64,000 nt of DNA from the NCBI GenBank assembly GCA_021397835.1, contig JAJFZO010000889.1, forward strand, positions 5,208,001 to 5,272,000. Reading direction: 5' to 3'. This DNA is from Moringa oleifera. Taxonomy: Eukaryota; Streptophyta; Magnoliopsida; Brassicales; Moringaceae. Under the pieces are notes generated by a model. That model searched no databases and was not told the DNA's origin. It was given only the letters and a program-made list of their open reading frames with translations. The translations under genes were made by a program, and so were the position numbers. Of the stretch, positions 9,551 through 19,239 are shown one piece after another (within the stretch, counting starts at the first letter, position 1; every line of letters begins with the position of its first letter).

Positions 9551-12501
9551 TTACTTCTTGACAGTAGCAAAGCACTGGGTCAGAAAATTATGCAGCTGCG
9601 ATGAATATAAGTTGGGGAAAGTTCGGTAGTGGTCAACATGGGGGGATGATCCAAAATTAAAGGCGAAGACACTTCTGCGCGTCTTCTGCTTGTCAATAAG
9701 CAATTCCACTGAATGATATGGAACGACCTTATCAGCTGTGCTATAAAGGTAGAGCTGAGGACAAGAAGGTGGGTAGTTGTAGAGGGCCGAGACAATTTTC
9801 TTTAACCTCCTATAGGACAACCAAGAAATAGTTATCACCGATACCTATTCTGTATCTGAAACAGTCGCTTGTTTCCTGAAAAGTAAGTTACAAAAATAAA
9901 ACTCACCGGTCCACATCAGGCAGTCCTAAAAGGAAGGAAAAGAACTTCTCCAGTGATGACAGCAACATGGTTTCCATTATTGGATGTTCTTTTCCTTGCA
10001 CTTTTGACATATTTACTTCATTTTCTGGTCCATTGGTTTCAGAGTTTACTGCAGAGCTGCGTTTCTTCAAAATAGCAGCAGAAAATCCTGCTGCCCAAAC
10101 CTGCAGAAAAATAAAGTTTATCCAATAGAATCCCTTTGCATCAGGTCAGAAACGAAAACATCTTCTAGGTGGTGCTTATTTGGTTAAAATAAAACCTGAG
10201 GTCCTTAACCAAAACAAATGAAAACTGCCTCATTTAAACTTACCAAGTTGGAAATCCAGACATATATATTTAACAAGGTTTAAATTCTAGTCATTGTGCA
10301 TGTATATAGTTCTACTAGTTTCAAGGGGAATGATGGGAAACAAAGAATTTCAATTAATGGGGGAATACTGTAGGATAAATGCAAAGGGAAGGGCTTAAAT
10401 CCGACAATGCGAGTGCAGGTAGCCAACACCAAGTGTCAGCGGCAGGATTCTTCTTATTCATGTTAATGTTGCCACTCTAAAACCTTGATGCTACGATATT
10501 TGAGGCCTTGTGAAAAACAGAATCTCCCAAGACAACACAGAGTCCTACCATGAATTGAACTAACCTGAGACAAGTTCAAAAATTAGCTCAGAAATTTCCA
10601 TCTGTGTCTCATATTTAAATCTCCAAACAACAAGTTCTTCATTGTCTCACTCCCACCCAACTTGCAATACTATATGCTGTGACCATATATTGTTCAGACT
10701 CGTTTCAAATATTTTCAGGATGATAATTCTTGAATGAACAGGCGAACAATAATATTGTAATATCAAAAAGACTAAAGGGCTGCTTCAGGATTTAAAGATT
10801 GAGCAAAGCAGAAATACAGCTGAATGTTGGAAGCAAAAGTTTGAACTAAGCATTATAAAATTTCCTAATCAAATATATGGAACATAATCCATTTGGAAAG
10901 GCCTGAAGACGTCAGTTATCAGAATTCATAGAATAAAAGACTTCTTTTTGTTAGCAGTGGAAAATTTTTAGATAGAGAAAGAAAAAAAAAAAGAATCTAT
11001 AAGAAAATTAAACCAGCCTATGTGCTGGATTAGCCTCCAGTCAAACAAAAATCTTTTAACAGATTCAAGAAGAAAGCTCTACGAAACCAATCTGCCAGGC
11101 TTTCAAGTTCAATATTGAGTATCAAATGATTCAATTAGGTTTGAAAAAAAGTTAGAACCTAATAAAAATCTTCCAAGTTTAATATGTAGTTAAATATTTC
11201 TTTCCTCTTTTTCATTTTGGGGATAAAGAGTAAATACAAGTTATACATTTCTTCCCCTGGCCAGAAATTAATGTATTGCATATTACTTTGAATTACGCAA
11301 CAACTGTAGAAGTTCATGACACTTCCATAATTTGACATGAAAATCAAATTTGAAGCTTCAATATCATACTTGGAACGAAGATACATATCCACTTGTCATC
11401 AGTAAATCACTACCCAGAACAGGGCAGCATGAAGTAAGTAAAAGAGTAATGGAAAAAGTTATTAGAAGATTTATAAATTTTATCAAGCAATTGATTCATA
11501 TTACATACGTACATATACATACATATATATATATGTACACATATATATGTATATGAAAATATATACCTATATACACACAAACGTATATATGTATATGAAA
11601 ATATATATATATACACACACGTACGTATGTATGTGTGTATGCATGTATATGAAAATACCTTAGGATTTAAGGGATCTCCTCCTCCTGAGTCAATCACACA
11701 TCCCTTGATCTTCGCCATCAAGTCCTCTCTGTTCTTAAAACTATCCAGAAGGGCACCATAGCTGCAAAAATTAATCTAAACACAAAGTCACTCCTAGAAC
11801 CAAACAACATTCTAATTTCTTCAAAAATTAATAATCATACTTCAAAATTGGACTGATTAATAAACCTACCCAAGCCAACCCGTGTTACTAAAAGTATGAA
11901 AAATCAAGCAGCGTTCTCTACGATCTTCCTCCTCTGATGCCCATGAAACCAGCTCTTTTCCCAATGCAAGCAACCGCTCCTCAAGCTTGAGACCTAAATC
12001 GAACGAAAGCAGTTCTCTCACTTCAACAACGAAGGTAATGGCGTTAATACCCCTGGAGGTATACCACTCCACGTATCTCTTCAGGTGCTTTGTTTTGGCT
12101 CCTAGCCAACCCAAGAGAACAACTGTCACTTCTCTCTCTTTGCCGCCAAATGTCTCCAGGTATCCTCCGTTGATAATGCTCCGCGGAGCTCGGTTCCAGA
12201 CGAAAGCGCCGTCGTTAGGGTTGGATCTAAATGAGTTGACATGATTGGTGGAGTTGAAGGTCAGCGAAGAGGAGCGAGAAAAAATAGAGTTGAAGGGGTT
12301 CGGATTTGGAGAAATGGGCAATCGAGAGATCGACGAAAGTGAGCAACCGTGTACTCCAGTGGCAGAGACCCGGGAGACAAAATCATTTTCAGCTCCATAG
12401 ATCTTAGCAGGGAATTTGAAAGAACGTGATTTTTCGGTTGTTCTGGTGAGGAGATGGCGATGGAGAGCAGAGGGAGCGAAGATCCTCACAGATGCTTCCA
12501 T
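9551..12501 (-). CDS. DUF829/TMEM53-family alpha/beta hydrolase-like protein
   Basis: This is a predicted serine-hydrolase-fold protein of unknown substrate. Minus-strand exons 12501-11870, 11761-11659, 10100-9907 and 9809-9551 join in phase to 395 residues. The first 100 residues are Ser/Arg/Pro-rich and look like an organelle transit peptide. The family core starts at [20 protein letters not shown]. The presumed nucleophile elbow is [18 protein letters not shown], with Ser205. The presumed acid is Asp235 or Asp240 in [13 protein letters not shown]. The presumed histidine is His367 in [12 protein letters not shown]. Another family signature, [13 protein letters not shown], precedes it. The 1.56-kb intron 2 holds a TA-rich satellite against its donor site. 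The gene sits head-to-head with the alpha/beta hydrolase at 13,012, with 510 bases between the start codons. I recall the Arabidopsis counterpart At2g18245 next to COAD, in agreement with the order here. Confidence 0.9.
11505..11655. repeat. TA/CA-rich satellite abutting the intron 2 donor of the DUF829 gene
   Basis: Mixed (AT)n, (AC)n and (GTAT)n sequence contains three near-copies of GTATATGAAAATA on the plus strand, at about 11,550, 11,592 and 11,645. The last copy covers the functional donor of exon 2 (AAG|GTATTTTC at 11,658 on the minus strand). It looks like local duplication including the start of the intron. Confidence 0.7.
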
Positions 12502-13011
12502 TAGAAAAAAGAAATCTGAAGAATTCTGGAAAAATAAAACGAGAGGGGGTTAAATAGTAATTTGGTAAACCCCCTCGGAAATGTCACCGCCAAACTTTGA
12601 TTATGGTAGTTATTGGGGTTTAACAACAGTTGACAGAGGCAGGTCGATTATTTGCATCTCTTCATTTAAACAATAGAGATTTTCCTTTCCCTCTCGGGGG
12701 GAAAAAAAAAAGAAAAATTTTAATTTCCTGGAAAAGACGAAATTAGAAAGTTGCGAACTTTCCCGGGAAAAAGACTACAAAAATTCTCATCTGGCTTGTA
12801 CTTTGCCACAACTCCGAAGATACACCAGCCACATATAATTCGCGGGCTCAAAACCAAACACCTAGGTATATCGTTGCTCTCTCTTTTTCTTCCTCTCTCC
12901 CTCTCTCAGTTAAAATATTCTGTTCATTTAAGTCTCAAGTCTCGTGAACTTGTCCATCGTCCAGGAGGGGTGGTTGGTTCACGATTAAGGTTTTAGGGTT
13001 TTTAAGATTAA
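12502..13011. promoter_or_regulatory. Shared intergenic promoter region of a divergent gene pair
   Basis: Only 510 bases separate the start codons of the DUF829 gene (minus) and the alpha/beta hydrolase (plus), so both promoters and leaders must lie here. A CT-rich run at about 12,878-12,908 fits a plus-strand leader. Two A/G-rich or T-rich tracts lie near 12,530 and 12,700. No clear TATA box was found for either direction. Confidence 0.6.
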
Positions 13012-15642
13012 ATGTCTGCTTCATGCGCTGTGTCACCGTCTGTTCGAACAGAGTTCTTTAACGTCTCTAAAAGGTTTCCAGCTCCTGCAAGATTATACGA
13101 TTCCAGTAAGCTTTAGGCTTCAATCCTTTGCGATTCGTCTAATTTAGCTCCGCAAAATAACTTCTCTTTCTTTATCTGAGTCTGAGTTTTTTGAGTTTGA
13201 CATTTGCTGACACCTACTAGAAGGAGGCAAATGTGTGATAAATAGAAGGGGCTTTGCTTTGAAAGGAATTGTGGCTTCAGGAGTATCGATGGTGGGTTCT
13301 TCTCTCAGTACTGAACCTGTTCGAGGTCAGTTCAACTTAACTTTCATTCATTTTTTTTTTCAAAAAAAAAAAAAAAACTCTGTTTCTCTCATCGGCCCAG
13401 TGTAGAATCAGTACCTCCCCTCTTGTGGAAAGATTCGAATTCTTTGGTTGTGTGATGCTCTTGTTTGTGCGCTATGTGCTTCCTGCTTTGATGGAAAATT
13501 TATTTATTTATTTATTTTTGTAGGGCTCGAGAGGTTACCATTCAAGCCTGATGGGTATAATTTTTGGACATGGCGGGGTCACAAAATACATTATATTGTC
13601 CAAGGGAAAGGAGTTCCAATTGTTCTTATACATGGATTTGGTGCTTCTATATTTCATTGGAGGTTTGCTACCTTGTGCATATCTTTTTCCTCACTGTTGA
13701 GTTTTTGCCTTTTGAGACCTTGCTCTGGCATCTTAAATGCTTTCAGCTGTCTCAGACCACTTAAGTAGTTTTCTAGACAGTTTGTTCATTCAGTGTTCTA
13801 GCATTCAAGACTGTGTTATTGCTTCAAAATGCTTTGGTATGTCCTGGGATGGAAAGTGGATTCTGCTTTTAACTCTTGTTTCTATGGCATTACATGACGT
13901 ATATGTCTGGGATGCATGACAGGTACAACATACCTGAGTTGGCTAAGAGTTACAAGGTCTATGCCGTAGACTTACTAGGGTTTGGGTGGAGCGAGAAAGC
14001 TCTTATTGAATACGATGCCATGGTATGGAGAGATCAAATAGTGGATTTCTTGAAGGAGATAGTGAAAGAGCCGGCTGTTTTAGTTGGAAACAGGTAATTT
14101 CTAAGAATACATGGCTGTTATCTTTCATCATCTTAATTTCCTGGGCACTATCTAATTCCATTATATTTAGAATGATTCACATCTACTCAGTTCAAGTCTT
14201 CCAGCTTTTGAAACCTAACATATCCTTACCTTGCTTTCAAGATTCAAGAGTAAACTTAAAGAATCTCTCAAGTCCTCCAAGTATTCTTAGCTTCCCAATT
14301 CTCTTCATAAGGCAGCTGATCTTTATTCTTCATTTGGCGTTCTTCATAACGCAGCTGATATCTTCAATGTTTCAGCCTTGGAGGGTTTACTGCTCTGGCT
14401 GCTGCTGTGGGTTTGCCTCACTATGTAGCTGGAATTGTGCTATTAAATTCTGCCGGACAATTTGGTGATGCCAGAAGAGAATCCAGCGAGTCTGAAGAAA
14501 CGGCCTTACAGAAGTTTCTCCTAAAGCCACTGAAGGAAGTTTTCCAGCGTGTAGTTCTGGGGTTCTTGTTCTGGCAAGCCAAGCAACCCTCTCGGATTGA
14601 ATCTGTCTTAAAGAGTGTATGTCACTTGCGAACCTTATTTAATTACAGCATTTCCTTACAGTTAGTTAGAATTCCAAAGCTTTAGATTATTTTCACTGAG
14701 CAGGATATTTATGATTCTATTATATTTATAGAAACAGTGTTCATTTCTTCTACATGATGATGGAGACAATATGCATACTTAGGGAATTTTTAGTTATGCT
14801 AATCCTTGCCCTCAAGTTCTTCCCTCGAAGTAAACAGAAAATCGATGCTTACCCTTGTCATGAACATTACCCGCATGGCTAAGACAGTGTAACTTTATGA
14901 CACGAATGACGCCGTGATATTTGTCATCCAGCATTCAAGATTCCTTGTGTTGTATTCTTCTCACGATAAATTCATCTTTTTGTTAATACAGGTATATAAA
15001 AATACTTCCAATGTGGATGACTATCTTGTGGAGTCGATAACAAGACCAGCAGCTGATCCAAATGCTGGAGAAGTTTACTACAGGTGGCAATGAAAAATGT
15101 GCTCCATGATTTTCTGCCAATTATATAATTATTGCATAGCATGAAGATACATGAGTTTTCTTATCTCTATCTATTGTTCATTTCTTTCACCATGAAAGCG
15201 AAGTCTACATATCTGCTCATTGTGATAGTATGGAAAGCTGAGAGGATGCCAAAAGTGTTAAATTGCATAGAAGTTAGCCTGTAAAGGAGTCTGTTATATT
15301 TTCTTGTTTGTAGATTTTCTTTTCCTTTCTTTCTCCCCATAAATTTAGTTGTTGTTTTCTTTCTACAGATTAATGACACGGTTCATGTTGAATCAAAGCA
15401 AATACACTCTAGACAGCATCTTAAGCCAGCTATCATGCCCATTGTTGTTGCTCTGGGGTGACTTAGATCCATGGGTAGGTCCTGCCAAGGCCAATCGAAT
15501 CAAAGAGTTCTATCCGAATACATCTGTTGTACACTTGCAGGCTGGCCACTGTCCGCATGATGAGGTTCCAGAGCTCGTCAACAAGGCTTTAGTGGATTGG
15601 TTGTCTACCGTAACACAGAACTCCTCACTCCAGACACTGTGA
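13012..15642 (+). CDS. Plastid-type alpha/beta hydrolase (At4g36530-like)
   Basis: This predicted serine hydrolase has an unknown substrate; its relatives are chloroplast proteins distantly related to pheophytinase and chlorophyll dephytylase. Seven exons, 13012-13105, 13221-13325, 13524-13662, 13923-14093, 14376-14616, 14992-15083 and 15369-15642, join to 371 residues. The N-terminus MSASCAVSPSVRTEFFNV is Ser/Arg-rich and transit-peptide-like, ending before GLERLPFKPDGYNFWTWRG. The hydrolase fold shows the oxyanion loop VLIHGFGASIFHW and VYAVDLLGFGWSEK. The nucleophile elbow GNSLGG has Ser170 split across the exon 4/5 junction. The acid is probably Asp314 in WGDLDPWVGP, and the base His341 in LQAGHCPHDEVP. 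The start is the first ATG after a stop-rich leader. A polyadenylation signal follows at 15,896. It is divergent with the DUF829 gene. Confidence 0.92.
13354..13379. repeat. T-run/A-run hairpin in intron 2 of the alpha/beta hydrolase
   Basis: A run of T is separated by a single C from a longer run of A, so the transcript can fold on itself. It lies inside an intron and is probably a replication-slippage product or the trace of a retroposed tail. Confidence 0.5.
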
Positions 15643-16565
15643 AAATGTTCAGACTCTTTTCAGTGCTTTCGTCTTCTAAGGTATTATTTGTAAAGTAACC
15701 GTAGAAACATCTAACTAAAAGCTCCTGTTGAATATTTCTATACAAGTTTTGGTGGTTGTATCACTGGTCATAACAGGCTATAGAAAGAGAAAGAAAAGCT
15801 AAATTATTAGAATTTTTTAAGTGCCACAATGAGATATTGATATTGTTGTAATATTCTGACTAAACTTGCCATGTGAACAAGCTTCATGTATTCATAATAA
15901 AATGAGATTGCTTTCGCAAGAAAATGATTCCCTTGATCTTAGTCATGGGAACGTCAGTGCAAATGCCATTGCTGTTGACTTTCTCAGCAAGCCCTCTAAC
16001 TGAAAGGAACCCATAGCATAGAAAGATAAATTAATTAACTGAAACCTGGACGGCAGGGAGTTTCTTTCATCACAATGGATTGCTTATAACGAAAAAATAT
16101 GAACGAAGCTTAAAAAGGAATAAAAATGAGGGAATTATTCTTTTGTTTTTGATATGTAAATGGAAGACCTTTTCTACTTTGATTAATTTAAATAATTGGA
16201 GGGAAAGATAGAGAGAGAGAGAGAGCAGAATTCTGGGTAACGGGTTGATGTTCTGCCATATTTATCTGCGTTTTATGTGATACATTTGGAGACAAGAAGC
16301 AGACTGTAAGAGATTAAAGATCAGCCTATGCAATAACCAGCAGAAAGAGACCAGATTAGTTGAGAATTCAAGAAATTCCTATTTAAATCGTATACCTACC
16401 TTTGGTCAAATGAAACTTTTGAAGGCTTACTGATAAGGACTCTTATGCAAAGTCTAACTTTCCCTTATGAATTTAAGCAGCTTGGGTTTGCTTGTCTGAA
16501 ACCTCAAACTACCAACAAGATAGTACCCAACTCTGCAGCTTTGCTTGGTAGGAAAAAGAATTCAA
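15643..16565. other. Spacer: 3' UTR of the hydrolase and promoter of the PCBER-like gene
   Basis: About 920 bases between two plus-strand genes. The first 260 are the 3' UTR. A (GA)n run of about 12 units lies at 16,206-16,226. The stretch 16,380-16,560 should hold the core promoter and leader of the reductase gene. No other coding signal. Confidence 0.6.
15896..15901 (+). terminator. Polyadenylation signal AATAAA of the alpha/beta hydrolase gene
   Basis: A canonical AATAAA lies 254 bases after the stop codon, in T-rich sequence, a plausible 3' UTR length. Confidence 0.5.
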
Positions 16566-17953
16566 ATGGCTGAGAAAAGTAGGATTTTGATAATAGGAGG
16601 AACTGGGTATGTGGGGAAGTTCATAGTGCAGGCAAGTGCCAAAGCTGGACACCCCACCTTTGTATTGCTCAGGGAAAGCACAGTTTCCAATCCTGAAAAG
16701 TCGAAGGTCATTGAGAGTTTCAAGAGCTCTGGAGTTACATTAGTATATGTATGTAAAAATGCTTTCATGATTTTTCTTTTCTCCGTGACTTTTAACACCA
16801 CTGTTTGGTTTTCTGTTGATGAAACTCTAGGTGATCTTTTTGCAGGGAGATATCCATGATCATGAGAGCCTGGTTAAGGCAATCAAGCAAGTTGATGTGG
16901 TGATCTCTAGTGTAGCTTCAGAGCATGTGGCTGACCAAGTGAAGATAATTGCGGCGATTAAAGAAGCTGGAACTGTCAAGGCAAGCCATTTTGCTTGATC
17001 ACTGAATCATTTTCTTTAGTCTTGGCAATTTCTGTTGCATCTATATGACTATCAGAGCATGAACTGAATCTTGACGATGAACTGAGTGGGTTTCAGAGAT
17101 TCCTTCCATCAGAATTTGGTGTGGATGTGGATCGTGTCCATGCTGTTGAACCAGCTGGGAGCCTTTGGGGTCTAAAGGCCAAGATTCGTAGAGCTATTGA
17201 GGCTGAAGGAATCCCGTACACTTATGTCATCTGCAATGCTCTTGCTGGGTACTTTCTGCCAAACTTGGCACAGCCAAATGCTACAGCTCCTCCAAGGGAC
17301 CAAGTGATCATATTCGGCGATGGAAATACCAAAAGTATTTTCCCAAGTCTCTGTCTTTTTGGCCATAGCCATCGTCAATTTATGCTTCTCTCTTCATATA
17401 TGATAATCCTGGCTTAAGCAGTAAGCTGTACTGATTTCCATGTTTCAGCAATTGTTGTCCAGGAAGAAGACACGGCTACATATACCATTAAAGCAGTAGA
17501 TGATCCAAGGACTCTGAACAAGATTCTTTATATGAGACCACCAGCCAACATCTTATCCCTCAACGAGATAGTTGCCCTGTGGGAGAAGAAGATCAGTAAG
17601 ACCCTCGAAAAGACATATGTTCCTGAGGATCAACTCCTCAAGTCTATCCAAGGTAAACAAGAACATATCTGATTACAAGCTGCATAGAAAGCCTGTTAAT
17701 CTGAGTATTTGAAGTTTCAAAATGCTATAGTGCTATTAGTATCAACATCGGCACTCCTCATGTTTAATCCTTTTGCTTTTCGGCAGAATCTCCAAGTCCC
17801 TTAAACATCATTTTGTCCATGTGCCACGCTACGCTGGTGAAAGGAAATGCTATGAACTTCGACATTGAAGCTTCTTTCGGGGTGGAGGTTTCCGAGCTAT
17901 ATCCTGAGGTGAAATATGTCACTGTGGACAAATACCTTGACCAGTTTGTCTAA
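16566..17953 (+). CDS. Phenylcoumaran benzylic ether reductase / isoflavone reductase-like protein
   Basis: This is an NADPH-dependent reductase of the PIP (PCBER, IFR, pinoresinol reductase) family, acting on lignan or phenylpropanoid substrates in the cytosol. Five exons, 16566-16748, 16846-16980, 17097-17334, 17449-17652 and 17787-17953, give 308 residues, the length typical of PCBER. The dinucleotide-binding motif is GGTGYVG at 11-17. Other family blocks are GDIHDHESLVKAIKQVDVVI, RFLPSEFGVDVDRVHAVEPA and AIEAEGIPYTYV, with Lys133 of GLKAKIRR aligning with the catalytic lysine. TATYTIKAVDDPRTLNKILY and the C-terminal VEVSELYPEVKYVTVDKYLDQFV region (residues 286-308) also match. Exon 2 ends in a GC donor (AAG|GCAAGC), forced by the conserved VKRFLPSEFG join. 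The first in-frame ATG is MAEKSRILII. PCBER is more likely than legume-type isoflavone reductase or eugenol synthase, but substrate is not provable here. Confidence 0.92.
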
Positions 17954-19239
17954 AATGGATGGAGCTTCTTGTTTCTGTGATTTCCAGAATAAAAGCTGTA
18001 ACACGAATAAGCACTCTCTACATCACCTGTTGCATTTTTATTTCACAAGATCATTTCCATAACAATGTTGTTCAGTGATCAGCCTTCTGCTCATGAGATG
18101 CTTCTATCAATGAACACACCAGATGCAAAGTTTCTTATCTGAAATTAGATTTCTATAGAGATGAGCTAAAGTTAATATTATCAACACCAGAATCTGGAAC
18201 GAGTGGCTCCAAACCGAACAACTTGAGAAGTCAGTTTTCTGTTAAATGTTGATGATTAAAATCATCCATGACACTTTCATTTCTGCGAGGTATTATCTAG
18301 TTGTAATCATAGTGATACGATTTTATTTTGTTGAGATCTGTTTTTGATTGCGAGGCATTATCTTTAAAAAAAATTGATCGATATATAATAACAAGCTTTT
18401 CACACCATTTTCATCAAACAATCCTTTGCAGGAACAAAATCTCTATTGACCGATTTTGAACATCAATGCTAGAGAATTCAGGCAGGATTTTGTTCTGTGG
18501 GCTTGATCTAATAGCTTTGGTATTATAATGTTAAATCAGACTTTGAAAATGCCATGCCTCTACTCAAAGTGCAGGGGAAGGCAAACCTCATGCCTCCTTT
18601 AACAGGGAATGATAGTTTATCCATTAAGGTTATGCAATTTCAGGAACTTCGATCAGTGGAATATGCCTTAAAATAGGTTGAACAGCTGAACATTGTCTAG
18701 ATTCTTCTCTGAAGATGCCAAGGCATCCTGCAACCTCGTGCTTCCTCTCTTCGTGGACAACCCTTTTCTTGTAGCCGCCAATGCACCCAAGATTCAAGAT
18801 TCTTTTGTCTAGCTCCAATACCACCCAAGAATACAGACAGAGAGACAGACACAGAAGAGAGGACCAGAGGAGAAAAGACAAAAGCGTCTCTATAGAGAGC
18901 TTAGAAATTGAAGGACACAGAGACTTGTAGTGTAGTTGTAAAATGGCCGGAACCTGATTTGGCTGCGTATGAGTTAGAATCTTAACTTGTCCAACACAAT
19001 AACATCGTCTCCATCGATGTTTTTGCTTTGTAACCATCGGATTCTGAAATTTAAGCATCTTTTTTCTTCCTCATCAACTTCTTTGTTAATGTCTTGGTTT
19101 CACTTTCTTTGGATTCCTTATTTTCTTTCCATCTTCTTTGACATATGGAGTAAAGTCTCAAGACTTTGAATTTTGATTTCGAGATTTTTCGGTTTTGTTT
19201 CAAAAACTGTCTGGAGATACTTTCGTTTTCGTAAGAAAG
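17954..19239. other. Spacer between the PCBER-like and clamp-loader genes
   Basis: The first 100 bases are 3' UTR of the reductase. The part from about 18,950 to 19,239, T-rich on the plus strand, should be the leader of the clamp-loader-like gene. A minus-strand frame of 142 codons (19,058-18,630) with one hydrophobic segment lies in the middle; I recognise no family in it and do not call it a gene. Confidence 0.5.
17988..17993 (+). terminator. Polyadenylation signal AATAAA of the PCBER-like gene
   Basis: A canonical AATAAA lies 35 bases after the stop codon. That is close but within the plant range. Confidence 0.45.

Noticed and set aside
16545..16565. N-terminal extension of the PCBER-like frame beginning at a TTG
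   Set aside because: The extension starts with TTG; the first ATG (16,566) gives the exact family length of 308 residues.
19195..19239. N-terminal extension of the clamp-loader-like frame
   Set aside because: It starts at TTG rather than ATG; 19,240 is the first in-frame ATG.
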